This document shows, in pieces, positions 41,979 through 51,001 of a DNA stretch of 64,000 nt (positions are counted from its first letter, which is position 1; every line of letters begins with the position of its first letter). The DNA comes from Streptomyces sp. MA5143a. GTDB lineage: Bacteria > Actinomycetota > Actinomycetes > Streptomycetales > Streptomycetaceae. The notes beneath the pieces are model-generated. The model had not been told where the DNA came from. It worked only from the letters and a program-made list of their open reading frames with translations, and ran no database searches. The position numbers were made by a program, and so were the translations under genes. Where the stretch lies: contig NZ_OLMK01000067.1 of NCBI RefSeq assembly GCF_900290235.1, positions 62,001-126,000 of the forward strand, read 5' to 3'.

Positions 41979-43405
41979 TCCGCCAGCTCATCCGCAGCTA
42001 CGTGCTGCTCGTGGCGGTGGCGATCGCCCTGTTCACGGTGCCGGTGGCGTTCACGCTCACCAAGCAGTTGCGGGACGACACCAGGGCGTCCATCACCCGC
42101 GAGGCCAGGACGATGGCCCGCCTCCTCGGCGCCGGTGACGTGGCCTCCTGCGAGGCGCTGGCGAAGATGGCCGGGGCCTATCCGAAGCAGGAGAAGGTCG
42201 AGGTCTCGGCCACGGACCGGTGCGTACGGGAGACGCTGCGGCGGCCCACGCCGGACGCGGCACTGACCAGGGCCCTGGACCGGGGCGAGGAGACCGTCGA
42301 CTGGGGCTCCGACTTCATCTGGGGCAAGAACCTGGTGGTCACCGTCCCCTCCTTCGAACGCCCCGCGACCGGCGAGGAGTCGGCCGACGACACCGGGGAC
42401 GGGACGCGGGCGGCGGGAAAGAAGCCGACGGCCGATGTCGTCGGCGCCGTCCGGATCAAGTTCTCCACCGACCACCTCACCGCCCGGCTCTGGCAGATCT
42501 GGGGCTTCCGGGCGGGCCTTGCCGTGCTCGTCCTGCTGGCCGCCGCGGGCATCGGCGTGTTCGCCGCACGGCGGCTGACCGCTCCCCTGCGCCAGCTCAA
42601 CGAGATGGCGAGCAAGATGAGCGACGGCGACCTCAAGGCGCGTTCCGCGATCACCGGCCCGCAGGAGACACAGACCCTCGCGCGCACCCTCAACCAGGCG
42701 AGCGAGCGACTCGACACGCTCATCGCCTCGCAGCGCATCTTCGTCGCCGACGCCTCCCATCAACTCCGCACCCCCCTGACGGCGCTGCGCCTGTCGCTGG
42801 ACAACATCGCGGACGGCGTGGACGACGAATTCGTACGGGAGGACGTGGAGCAGGCGACCGCCGAGGTGGTCCGGATGAGCCGGCTGGTCAACGGGCTGCT
42901 GGTGCTGGCCCGGGCCGAGGCGAAGGTCACGGCGGCGGAACCGCTGTCCCTCCGGGACGTCATCCAGGAACGTCTGGACGTGTGGAGACCGGCCGCCGAC
43001 GAGCGCGGAGTCACCATCACGCTCAGGGGGAGTGCCGACGGCCGGCCGCTCGTGCTGGCCAGTCCCGGTCATCTGGACCAGGTCCTGGACAACGTGCTGT
43101 CGAACGCCCTGGAGGTCTCACCCGACGGTGCGACCATCACCGTGCGGGTGGAGAGCAGGGGCGACGAGGTGGTGCTGTCGGTGCTGGACGAGGGGCCCGG
43201 GATGTCGGACGCCGAGAAGTCCCGCGCCTTCGACCGCTTCTGGCGCGGTCAGGGTCTCACCGGCAGGTCCGGTTCGGGCCTCGGTCTCGCCGTCGTCAAG
43301 CAACTCGTCACCGACGACGGCGGAACCGTGATCCTCAAGGACGCGCCCGGCGGCGGCCTGTGCGTCGCGCTCACCCTGCGGGCGGCGCGACACGGGGGCG
43401 GCTGA
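41975..43405 (+). CDS. Sensor histidine kinase
   Basis: A 476-residue two-TM kinase. TM1 at 8-27, an outward sensor domain with CEALAKMAGAYP and a Cys at about 86 (a possible disulphide), TM2 near 173-193, HAMP domain, then the DHp helix with phosphoacceptor His262 (DASHQLRTPL). The ATPase domain has NVLSNALEVSPDG, DEGPGM and GSGLGLAVVKQL. It pairs with the response regulator encoded just upstream. The input is unknown; the cysteine pair could sense redox state or simply stabilise the domain. Confidence 0.93.
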   Translation: MIRQLIRSYVLLVAVAIALFTVPVAFTLTKQLRDDTRASITREARTMARLLGAGDVASCEALAKMAGAYPKQEKVEVSATDRCVRETLRRPTPDAALTRALDRGEETVDWGSDFIWGKNLVVTVPSFERPATGEESADDTGDGTRAAGKKPTADVVGAVRIKFSTDHLTARLWQIWGFRAGLAVLVLLAAAGIGVFAARRLTAPLRQLNEMASKMSDGDLKARSAITGPQETQTLARTLNQASERLDTLIASQRIFVADASHQLRTPLTALRLSLDNIADGVDDEFVREDVEQATAEVVRMSRLVNGLLVLARAEAKVTAAEPLSLRDVIQERLDVWRPAADERGVTITLRGSADGRPLVLASPGHLDQVLDNVLSNALEVSPDGATITVRVESRGDEVVLSVLDEGPGMSDAEKSRAFDRFWRGQGLTGRSGSGLGLAVVKQLVTDDGGTVILKDAPGGGLCVALTLRAARHGGG

Positions 43406-43430
43406 ACCGGAGGCGGTCGGGCCGGGTGAT

Positions 43431-43455
43431 GGCTGAGCCGGGGGGTGGCTCAGCC
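43431..43455. terminator. Hairpin between kinase gene and convergent gene
   Basis: A 9-bp perfect stem (GGCTGAGCC with GGCTCAGCC) and a 7-base G-rich loop, between convergent genes. Confidence 0.6.
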
Positions 43456-43475
43456 ACCGGTACGGGTGCCGGTGA

Positions 43476-43976
43476 TCAGCCCTCGGGCATCGCCGACGAG
43501 TGGTGGTTCACGATCTTCCAGACGCCGCCGCGCTTCTCGTACTCGTATGTGTAGCGGGCCTTGACCACACGCTTGTCGCCGGTCTTCGGGTCGGTGAGCG
43601 TGAACTGGTAGACACCGGCGTCGATCGCGGAGTTGCCGTCCAGGACGTTGATGATCGTCTGGATCTTCTTGCCCTTGGGCTTGTTCTCCAGGAAGTGGTG
43701 GAAGTAGTCGACGATTCCGGCGCGGTTCGTGCGGACCTTGTTGGAGACGGTCGGCAGCAGAACCGCGTCCTTCGCGTAGCGGTCGGCCACCTTCTTCGGG
43801 TCCCCGGTCTGCAGCGACTTGTTCCAGCCGTCGAAGAGCGCCGCGATCTCCTTCTTGGAGGGCTTCTTCGGGGCGGACTCGCCACCGGCCATGCTGACGC
43901 CGGCGGTCACCGTGGCGGCGGTGACGAGAGCGGTGGCGGTGACGATGGCGGCGCGTATGCGGTTCTTGCGGGTCAT
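43476..43976 (-). CDS. Exported SgcJ/EcaC-type NTF2-like protein
   Basis: A 166-residue protein. A signal peptide (KNRIRAAIVTATALVTAATVTAG, residues 4-26) precedes an NTF2-fold domain: IAALFDGWNKSLQTGDPKKVADRY, DAVLLPTVSNKVRTNRAGIVDYF and GVWKIVNHHSSAMPE at the end. This matches the SgcJ/EcaC (CaMKII-association-like) family. ATG 43976 follows AGGAG. Function in secretion is unknown. It is convergent to the kinase gene. Confidence 0.88.
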   Translation of the reverse strand: MTRKNRIRAAIVTATALVTAATVTAGVSMAGGESAPKKPSKKEIAALFDGWNKSLQTGDPKKVADRYAKDAVLLPTVSNKVRTNRAGIVDYFHHFLENKPKGKKIQTIINVLDGNSAIDAGVYQFTLTDPKTGDKRVVKARYTYEYEKRGGVWKIVNHHSSAMPEG

Positions 43977-44230
43977 CGTTGACTCCTGTGCGAATGTGGG
44001 GTTCTCCTGCCTCCGCCTCGTGTGCGGTGGAAGTGACTCCAGATTCGCGGGGAGCCGGTTAGGGTCCGTGCAACGCAGATACAGCGGCGGGACAGGGATC
44101 GTACAAAGCACGCACCGCGACGCCCCGGTCACCCTCGGTGCGGGGCCCGAACGCCTGAAGGCCCTTGTGACGCACTGGAGTTGCCGCTCGCCGCAGTGAC
44201 GGCGGCGTTCACCGGGGTAAGCAGACATCC

Positions 44231-45073
44231 ATGAGCGAAGTGCTGCTGACTGAGACTTTCCGGAGTACGTCGGGGGACGTGCGGTGGGGCAGGGTCGGGG
44301 AGGACGGGCAGGACCCGGTCGTGCTCTGTCACGGCACCCCCTTCTCCTCCTACGTCTGGCGCGGCATCGCCCAGGCGTTGGCGGGCACCGGCCGGTACCA
44401 GGTGTTCGTGTGGGACATGCCCGGGTACGGGGAGTCGGACATGCACACCGGTCAGGACGTCTCCCTGGCCGCCCAGGGCCGGGTCCTCGCCGAGCTGCTG
44501 ACATGGTGGGAGCTTCGCGAACCCTCCATGGTCGCCCATGACTTCGGCGGGGCGGTCTCGCTGCGGGCCCATCTGCTGCACGGGGCCCGCTACCGCGCGC
44601 TGGCCCTCGTCGACCCCGTGGCGCTCGCGCCGTGGGGCTCCCCCTCCTTCCGGCTGCTCGGCCGGCACGCCGACGTCTTCGAACAGCTGCCGTCCGCGCT
44701 GCACCGGGCCCTCGTGCGGGAGTACGTGAGTTCCGTCGGCGGGCCCGGACTGCACCCGGCGGTCGTCGACCGGCTCGTCGAACCGTGGCTCGGCGAGCAC
44801 GGGCAGCCCGCCTTCTACCGGCAGATCGCCCAGGCGGACCAGGCCCACACCGACGAGATCCAGGACCGGTACGGGGAGATCGGCATCCCGGTGCTGGTGT
44901 GCTGGGGCGAGGACGACGGCTGGATCCCCCTGGCGAAGGGGCGCGAACTGGCCGCGCGCATCCCGGGCGCGCGCTTCGAGCCGATCACGAGCGCGGGACA
45001 CCTCGTCCAGGAGGACAACCCCGCCGAACTCACCGCCGTACTGATGGACTTCCTGCGGGAGCGGGCGGCTTGA
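44231..45073 (+). CDS. Alpha/beta hydrolase (dehalogenase/epoxide hydrolase type)
   Basis: 280 residues. The nucleophile elbow is HDFGGA with Asp104 in place of Ser, as in haloalkane dehalogenases and epoxide hydrolases. The oxyanion motif HGTPFSS lies near 34-40, the acid in GEDDGW near 228 and His in AGHLVQ near 256. The substrate cannot be told from the sequence. ATG 44231 is the natural start, in a stretch of about 250 bases with no other gene. Confidence 0.9.
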   Translation: MSEVLLTETFRSTSGDVRWGRVGEDGQDPVVLCHGTPFSSYVWRGIAQALAGTGRYQVFVWDMPGYGESDMHTGQDVSLAAQGRVLAELLTWWELREPSMVAHDFGGAVSLRAHLLHGARYRALALVDPVALAPWGSPSFRLLGRHADVFEQLPSALHRALVREYVSSVGGPGLHPAVVDRLVEPWLGEHGQPAFYRQIAQADQAHTDEIQDRYGEIGIPVLVCWGEDDGWIPLAKGRELAARIPGARFEPITSAGHLVQEDNPAELTAVLMDFLRERAA

Positions 45074-45096
45074 GGGGCATCCCTGGACGACACCCC

Positions 45097-46032
45097 CTAG
45101 AGCGTCCCCAGCGCCGGTGCGAAGGCGATGAGGAGCGGGAGGAGGGCGAGGAGCGCGGCGGCGGTCGTGGTCGCCGCGCGGCGGGTCCGGTCCAGGCGGG
45201 GCGGCGGCGACAGGAGCCGCTCGACGCGGTCGCCGAGCAGTCGGCGGGTGTTGGCGCAGCTCAACACGCCCCGGTGCTGGTTCAGTTCGATCAGCGCGAG
45301 CGCGGTGGTGAGGTGGCCGCAGCGACGCGACGCCGTGTCGTCGGCGGCGAGTTCGACGAGACGGTGGGTCTGGTCGGCGAAGTGCGCGAAGAGCGGGACG
45401 CGCGGGAAGCCGGTCGCGAGGGCGGTGGAGAGGTGGAGCAGCCAGTCGTGGCGGGCGCGGGCGTGGCCGAGTTCATGGGCGAGTACGGCGTCCAGCTGAC
45501 GGTCGGTGAGCTTGCCCAACGCGCCGGTGGTGACGACCAGTCGGGGAGGGGCGCCGGGCATCAGCCAGGCGTCCGGGTACTCGTCCTCCAGCACCAGCAG
45601 GGGGCCCTGCGCGTCGGGCAGGCCGGCCGGCAGATCGGGGGCGCGCTCACGCAGATGGGCGCGGCGCAGGAGGCGGCGGCGCCGGGCCTCGACGACCTCC
45701 CGGGCGAGCATGGCCCCGCTCCAGGCGGCCCCGCAGGCCAGCAGCAGCGTCAGGACGGCCGTCCAGGGCGGCGCGGCCGTCAGGTCGTACGCGGCGGTCA
45801 CGGCCGCCGGCGCGGGCGCGAAGGCATGCGTCCGGACCGTCTCGAACACGGCAGCCGCGCCCAGCACGAGCGCCGCGAGGCAGCTGAGCAGCGCCGCCGC
45901 GACGAGGCACTGCCACGCCCACAACGCGACCACGGGTTCCCGCTCCGGCCACCCGGCCCGGAGCAGCGCACGGGGGCCCAGCACGGCGGCGGTCAGAGCC
46001 ACGGCGATGAGAAGGAGCAGGAGGACGGTCAC
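45097..46032 (-). CDS. M56 family membrane metallopeptidase
   Basis: A 311-residue protein with three or four TM helices (N-terminal, two at about 38-63 and 93-112, and C-terminal) and the zinc site HELGHARARHD with the third ligand Glu in ELAADD. This is the BlaR1/MecR1-type M56 family. The usual BlaI repressor gene is not adjacent, so its target is unknown. GTG 46032 starts the protein. It lies between a plus-strand hydrolase and the minus-strand NLR gene. Confidence 0.9.
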   Translation of the reverse strand: MTVLLLLLIAVALTAAVLGPRALLRAGWPEREPVVALWAWQCLVAAALLSCLAALVLGAAAVFETVRTHAFAPAPAAVTAAYDLTAAPPWTAVLTLLLACGAAWSGAMLAREVVEARRRRLLRRAHLRERAPDLPAGLPDAQGPLLVLEDEYPDAWLMPGAPPRLVVTTGALGKLTDRQLDAVLAHELGHARARHDWLLHLSTALATGFPRVPLFAHFADQTHRLVELAADDTASRRCGHLTTALALIELNQHRGVLSCANTRRLLGDRVERLLSPPPRLDRTRRAATTTAAALLALLPLLIAFAPALGTL

Positions 46033-46166
46033 GTCGGTGACTCCGGTTCCTTGGCGGGAGGGCGAGGCATCGGTACGGCTTAGGGGTCCTTGGACACGCT
46101 ACCGGGAAAGGAACGGTTGCGATCCGCTCAAGCCAGCCGCGAATCGAGAACGCGGCCTGTCGGCTC

Positions 46167-48269
46167 TCAGTCCGTGCGCGGGGGCAGGAGCGTCCTCAGC
46201 ATCCGCGTCATCGCCTCGCGCAAGGACGCCGGTAGCCGGGTGTCCTCGACGGCTTCCTCCCAGTCCGCGCGCAACGGATCGAGTACCGCGCGGGCGAGGT
46301 CGGTCTCCCCGTATGCCTCCAGCGTCGACACTTGCTCGGCTCGGGCGTACAGCGTCGACACATGCCGTTCGCCGTGCGTCCCGGCCAGTTCGTCGGCGAA
46401 GTCGACTGTCGTGCGCACGGCCCGCTCGTGGTCTCCGGTGCTGGTATGGAGGCTCACCAGGTATGTCGTGAACAGCAAGGCGGCGTCACTCGCGATGTCC
46501 GCCCGGGCGCGCAACCTCTCCACCTGGGGAATGACACGCGGGGCGTATCGACGGGGAAAGATCCGGCCCAGATGCGTCGCGGTCTTGGCCAGCATGATTC
46601 CGATCCGCACGGTGACGTCGTGGTCGGGGCCCAGCGCCCGCTCGGCCTTGCGCAGCGCACGGTCCAGAGTGCCCAGCGCGGCAAAGGCGTTGCCCTTCCT
46701 CAGCATCGGTCCGGCCAGTCGGGCGTAAGCCATGATCCGCACCGGGTGTGCCCGCTCAAGCCGCCGGTACGCCGTGAACATGTTCTGCCTCAGCAGCAGT
46801 TGGGCCTGTACCCATTGACCTGTCGCGAGGTACTCCTCAGCGACGTTCTCCCTGGCCAGCAGGGTCGTCGTATGGCCGAGTCCGCAGACCCGTCGGGCGA
46901 CTCCCAGCGCATGCCACAGCGCGGCGACGCCTCCCTCCTCGTGGAAGACGCAACGCCACCGTACGACCGTGACGAACAGCAGCGCGCTCTGTTCCGTATC
47001 GGGTTCGCCATGCCCCAGGAACGCCTCCGCATGGGAGTACCAGCGCGTCTGCATGGCTCGCGCGCTGTCCTCCGTCGGTCCCGTCGGTCCGTTCAGCAAC
47101 GTCGCCGCCGATTCGCGCGCAGCGACCACGGACTCCGGCAGCCGGTGAGGGTCGGCCGGATCGGCGGCCCGGGCGACCGCCTGGACGAGCCGGTGGACGG
47201 AGATCTCGTCCCCATGCAGCGTGATCATGCTGTGGGCGGCCAGTCTGCGAAGCGCCTCCGTCACCTCGGGAGGGCTGCCGAGCGGATCCAGATACGACCG
47301 GTGGATGCCGTCCGGTGCCCACCACGCGATCACCCGGAGGATCTCCCCGGCCAACGGGGTGTCCACCAGCCGGTCCAGCGTCACGCGCCAGACGCGGGCG
47401 ACGGCGCGTCCGCCTTCGGGCGCCTGGGCCAGCAACTGTTGCGGATACTCCGCCAGTTGCCGCCGATACCGCGCGGGCGTGATCGCCGCCTCCCGGCAGT
47501 ACGCCGCTGCCTGTTCGACGGCCAGCGGGAGGCATCCGAGGTCACGGCAGAGTTCGCCTACGTCGTCGAGATCCGTGCCGTCGTCGTCCCTACGGCCGAA
47601 CGGTCGGCCGTGCACGGCGGCGAAGAGTTCCACCGCCTTCGGCAGGGTCAGAACATCCAGGGGCAGCTTCTCCGCGATTCCCCGCCAGCCTTCCGCCCGC
47701 CGGGTCGTGACCAGGAAACGTCCTCGCGTGGCCCTCCCCAACAGCGGCTTCACATCGGCGGGGTCGGCGACGTTGTCCAGGATCAGCAGCCAGCCATCAT
47801 GCGTGCACAGCCACTGCACAGCGAGGTCGCGGAGCACTCTGCGGGACAGCTGGTCGCCCAGGGCGGGGCGGAACGCGACCGCGAGATCGGCGAGGCCGGC
47901 GTCCAGATCAGCAGGGGTCTCCGCGTTGATCCACCAGACCGGGTTCCAGGTGTCCGCGCGACCGGCGGCCCAGTGAGCGGCCAGCGTGGACTTGCCGATG
48001 CCGCCCAGGCCGTGCACGGCGTGGACCACGACCTGATCGGCGCCCTCGAACGCGGCGTCCAGAGCGTCGAGTTCGGCTTCACGACCCACGAACACATCCG
48101 GCCTGTCCGGCAGGTTGACCACGCGCGTCGTACACGCGGGAAGCTCGTACGCCTCGGCGGGCAGCTGGGCCGTGATCCGATCGACGCGCAGGAAGGTGTC
48201 CCCGGTGACCACCATGCCGATCGACCCTCCGGCCGCGACGGCCCGCTCCCCCGACGCCTCGACGTCCAT
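46167..48269 (-). CDS. NB-ARC / TPR (NLR-like) STAND ATPase with N-terminal amyloid-like motif
   Basis: 700 residues, paralogue of the protein at 39023-41131. It opens with ASGERAVAAGGSIGMVVTGD (residues 5-24), nearly the same motif as in its partner. Then FVGREAELD, Walker A GLGGIGKST (Lys93), Walker B WLLILDNV, GRFLVTTRR, GCLPLAVEQAAAY, and HSMITLHGDEISVHRLVQ. A helical, TPR-like C-terminal half follows, less regular than in the paralogue. The start ATG overlaps the stop of the upstream small two-TM protein by one base (TGATG), so the two are made together. By analogy to NLR-amyloid systems it would, when triggered, template the motif of the small membrane protein. This is inference. Confidence 0.9.
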   Translation of the reverse strand: MDVEASGERAVAAGGSIGMVVTGDTFLRVDRITAQLPAEAYELPACTTRVVNLPDRPDVFVGREAELDALDAAFEGADQVVVHAVHGLGGIGKSTLAAHWAAGRADTWNPVWWINAETPADLDAGLADLAVAFRPALGDQLSRRVLRDLAVQWLCTHDGWLLILDNVADPADVKPLLGRATRGRFLVTTRRAEGWRGIAEKLPLDVLTLPKAVELFAAVHGRPFGRRDDDGTDLDDVGELCRDLGCLPLAVEQAAAYCREAAITPARYRRQLAEYPQQLLAQAPEGGRAVARVWRVTLDRLVDTPLAGEILRVIAWWAPDGIHRSYLDPLGSPPEVTEALRRLAAHSMITLHGDEISVHRLVQAVARAADPADPHRLPESVVAARESAATLLNGPTGPTEDSARAMQTRWYSHAEAFLGHGEPDTEQSALLFVTVVRWRCVFHEEGGVAALWHALGVARRVCGLGHTTTLLARENVAEEYLATGQWVQAQLLLRQNMFTAYRRLERAHPVRIMAYARLAGPMLRKGNAFAALGTLDRALRKAERALGPDHDVTVRIGIMLAKTATHLGRIFPRRYAPRVIPQVERLRARADIASDAALLFTTYLVSLHTSTGDHERAVRTTVDFADELAGTHGERHVSTLYARAEQVSTLEAYGETDLARAVLDPLRADWEEAVEDTRLPASLREAMTRMLRTLLPPRTD

Positions 48270-48832
48270 CAGTTCCCCGTCGACGCCGAGCCGATGTCGC
48301 CGCCCGCCGCGATGGACCTCGGTCCGGTGGCCGCCACACTGGCGCCGGGACCGGGCGCACCGGAGGGCGGCGGGGTGGGCTGGGTCTGGGCCGGGGTGGC
48401 GGGGGGTGTGGAGCCGCCGGTCGAAGCGGTACCGATGTTGCCGCCCGCGGCGATCGCGCCCGCGCCGGAGGCGGTCACGCCGGCCGCGGGGGTGGCCGTG
48501 GACGGGGTGGGCACCGTCGCGGCCGGCGGTGTGGCGCCGCCCCCGGTCGAGGCCGAGCCGATGTTGCCGCCGGCGGCGATCGCCCCGGCGCCGGAGGCGT
48601 CAACCGCCCCGCGCTGGGCGGGCGGAACCGGGGTGGGCGGTGCCGTCGACGGGGACGAGCCGCCGAACTGGACTATGAGGGCGAGCACGAAGCCGATCAT
48701 GCCGACCGAACCGCCCGCCACGCTGGCGATCTGGTCCGCCTTACCCAGATCGACGAAGGCGACCGAGATCAGTGTCGCCACGCCGAGCCCACCGATGGCG
48801 AGGCCGGCCCACGCCCAAGGCTTGAGTGTCAT
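48269..48832 (-). CDS. Two-TM protein with three amyloid-like motifs
   Basis: 187 residues. Two TM helices (about 6-27 and 36-56) are followed by a Pro/Ala/Thr-rich tail with three motif copies: ASGAGAIAAGGNIGSASTGG at 79-98, a near copy at 121-140 and ATGPRSIAAGGDIGSASTGN at the very C-terminus (168-187). The NLR gene that follows, coupled by a one-base overlap, starts with the same motif. This is the arrangement reported for BASS motifs: C-terminal in an effector, N-terminal in the adjacent NLR. Here the effector domain would be a membrane hairpin instead of a BELL domain. I chose ATG 48832; GTG 48877 is also open. Confidence 0.8.
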   Translation of the reverse strand: MTLKPWAWAGLAIGGLGVATLISVAFVDLGKADQIASVAGGSVGMIGFVLALIVQFGGSSPSTAPPTPVPPAQRGAVDASGAGAIAAGGNIGSASTGGGATPPAATVPTPSTATPAAGVTASGAGAIAAGGNIGTASTGGSTPPATPAQTQPTPPPSGAPGPGASVAATGPRSIAAGGDIGSASTGN

Positions 48833-49031
48833 AAGCGCATTGTGTGGGCCAAGAGGGGCGTACGGCAGTGCAGTCACTCAAATCGGTGAGAGAACAGCGG
48901 CGGTGAGTCGCACAGCTTCTCTATGCGTACGGCGGGAGTCGGGCGGCCCCGCTGCTTCGGGGCGTCCGACTCCCGCCGTGAACTCCTTGATGCCGCGCCC
49001 GGTCGGTTCACCACTACCTCACGGCGGCGGT

Positions 49032-49694
49032 CTACTTGACCTTCCGCAACCCCAGCGGTTCCGCGATCTCCTCCGCCATGACCTTGCCCGCCTCGAACTC
49101 CAGGGTTTCGTCGCCCATGAGTTCCTGGTCGGTGTCGAGGCCGTCGAGTTCGGCGAGCGGCTGGTTGAGGCGGACGTGGGCGACCAGGGACTGCAGGGCG
49201 CGCAGGGTCGCCGAGGCGGTGGAGCCCCAGTTGGAGAAGTAGGAGAACTGCCACCACCACAGCGCCTCGGTGGTGCGGCCCGCGCGGTAGTGGGCCATGC
49301 CGTGGCGGAGGTCGGCCATGACGTCGACGAGGTCGTCGGAGATGCGGGCCGGCACGGGCGCCTTGCGGGGCTCGTACGGGTCGAAGACCTCGGAGTAGAC
49401 GTCGACCGGGTCGAGCATCGCGGCCAGGCGTTCCCGCAGCTCGTCGACGTCCTGCTCGGGGCCCGGGTCGGGCTCGTAGCGCTCGTCCGGCACGATGTCC
49501 TCGTGCGCGCCGAGGCGGCCGCCCGCCAGGAGGAGCTGGGAGACCTCCAGCAGCAGGAAGGGCACGGCCGAGTCCGGCTCGTCGCCCTTGGCCACCTCGG
49601 TGACCGCGACCAGGAAGCTCTCGATCTGGTCCGCGATCTGGACGGCGAAGTCGTCCGGGTTCAGGCCGGTCGCGTGCAGCGTGGCGTCAGACAT
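49032..49694 (-). CDS. DUF5063 family protein
   Basis: A 220-residue acidic, mostly helical protein conserved beside recR in actinomycetes. Signature parts: QIADQIESFLVAVTEVAKGD, LLLEVSQLLLAGGRL, DLVDVMADLRHGMAHYRAG and EALWWWQFSYFSNWG. No TM or motif of known function. Its ATG lies inside the last codons of recR (8-base overlap), so it is co-translated with recR. A part in recombination is suggested only by this conserved linkage. Confidence 0.88.
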   Translation of the reverse strand: MSDATLHATGLNPDDFAVQIADQIESFLVAVTEVAKGDEPDSAVPFLLLEVSQLLLAGGRLGAHEDIVPDERYEPDPGPEQDVDELRERLAAMLDPVDVYSEVFDPYEPRKAPVPARISDDLVDVMADLRHGMAHYRAGRTTEALWWWQFSYFSNWGSTASATLRALQSLVAHVRLNQPLAELDGLDTDQELMGDETLEFEAGKVMAEEIAEPLGLRKVK

Positions 49695-50286
49695 CCAGCA
49701 ATCGTCTCCCCTCGAAGGCGCGGCCGAGGGTCACCTCGTCCGCGTATTCCAGGTCGCCGCCCACCGGGAGGCCGCTGGCCAGGCGGGTGACCTTGAGGCC
49801 CATGGGTTTGATCATGCGGGCGAGATACGTGGCCGTGGCCTCGCCCTCCAGGTTGGGGTCGGTGGCCAGGATCAGCTCCGTGACCGTACCGTCGGCCAAC
49901 CTGGCGAGAAGTTCCCGTATCCGCAGGTCGTCGGGTCCGACGCCCTCGATGGGGCTGATCGCGCCGCCGAGGACGTGGTACCGGCCCCGGAACTCACGGG
50001 TCCGCTCGATGGCGACGACGTCCTTCGGCTCCTCCACGACACAGATGACCGACGGGTCGCGGCGGGTGTCGCGGCAGATGTTGCACAGCTCCTCCTGCGC
50101 GACGTTGCCGCAGGTCGCGCAGAAGCGGACCTTCGCCTTGACCTCCATCAGGGCCTGCGCGAGACGCCGTACGTCCGTCGGCTCCGCCTGAAGGATGTGG
50201 AAGGCGATCCGCTGCGCGCTCTTGGGACCGACGCCGGGCAGCCGCCCCAGCTCGTCGATGAGGTCCTGGACCACGCCTTCGTACAC
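49687..50286 (-). CDS. recR: Recombination protein RecR
   Basis: A 199-residue protein. Helix-hairpin-helix GVGPKSAQRIAFH, C4 zinc finger with Cys56, Cys59, Cys68 and Cys71, and Toprim domain with VVEEPKDVVAIE and LATDPNLEGEATA. The end SGLPVGGDLEYADEVTLGRAF is the normal RecR C-terminus. It acts in RecFOR daughter-strand gap repair by loading RecA. Start ATG 50286. It is preceded by the YbaB gene on the same strand (108 bases) and overlaps the DUF5063 gene. Confidence 0.97.
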   Translation of the reverse strand: MYEGVVQDLIDELGRLPGVGPKSAQRIAFHILQAEPTDVRRLAQALMEVKAKVRFCATCGNVAQEELCNICRDTRRDPSVICVVEEPKDVVAIERTREFRGRYHVLGGAISPIEGVGPDDLRIRELLARLADGTVTELILATDPNLEGEATATYLARMIKPMGLKVTRLASGLPVGGDLEYADEVTLGRAFEGRRLLDV

Positions 50287-50394
50287 GGACTGCCGTCCTT
50301 CCTGGTGTCTTTCCGTACGTACCGTAGTCGGCCGCCGCCGGTCCGAGGAAGGCGGTACGGGGCACGGATGGGGTCGGTGGAGGGGAGGGTCGCC

Positions 50395-50739
50395 TCAGAA
50401 GGGCAGACCGGGAATGCCGGAGCCGCCGCCGAGACCCTGGGCGAGGGGGCCCAGCTTCTGCTGCTGGAGGCTCTGGGCGTTCTCGTTGGCCGCGTGGACG
50501 GCCGCGAGGATCAGGTCGGCGAGGGTCTCGGTGTCCTCCGGGTCCACCGCCTTCGGGTCGATCTTCAGGGCGCGCAGCTCGCCGGAGCCGTTGACCGTGG
50601 CCTTGACCAGGCCGCCGCCCGCCTGACCGTCGACCTCGGTGTTCGCGAGCTCCTCCTGGGCCCGCGCCAGGTCCTGCTGCATCTTCTGGGCCTGCTGGAG
50701 CAGCTGCTGCATGTTGGGCTGGCCACCACCGGGGATCAC
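50395..50739 (-). CDS. YbaB/EbfC family nucleoid-associated protein
   Basis: A 114-residue DNA-binding dimer: MQQLLQQAQKMQQDLARAQE, LVKATVNGSGELRALKIDP, DLILAAVHAANENAQ. The family usually sits between dnaX and recR; dnaX is not seen in this window, as I remember also for S. coelicolor. GTG 50739 starts the protein. It is divergent from the SLATT-domain gene. Confidence 0.95.
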   Translation of the reverse strand: MIPGGGQPNMQQLLQQAQKMQQDLARAQEELANTEVDGQAGGGLVKATVNGSGELRALKIDPKAVDPEDTETLADLILAAVHAANENAQSLQQQKLGPLAQGLGGGSGIPGLPF

Positions 50740-51001
50740 GTTCAGCTCCCTCGTTTCGCTCTCTTGCGGTCGCCCACGAGCCTACGTGGTCGGCCCGGCC
50801 CGCGCGGCGCCACTCTTTCGAGTGAGCGTGCGGGGATTCGTATACCTGATCAAGGACCTCTTCCAGGCGGAAAAGCTATGAAACCGGGGTTTTCGCCACC
50901 CATTGGGAGGTAGGAAGAGGCCGTGCGTACGGCCGGTGACGCGGCGGTGCGCGCACGCGTCTCGCACTGTCGTCAGCGGCGTCGTCAGTAGGGAGTACCG
51001 G

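Noticed and set aside
35711..43405. A single open frame of 2564 codons on the plus strand
   Set aside because: It is antisense to asd, lysC and the first NLR gene and only its last part (41975 on) is the histidine kinase. Long open antisense frames are a codon-bias effect at very high GC.
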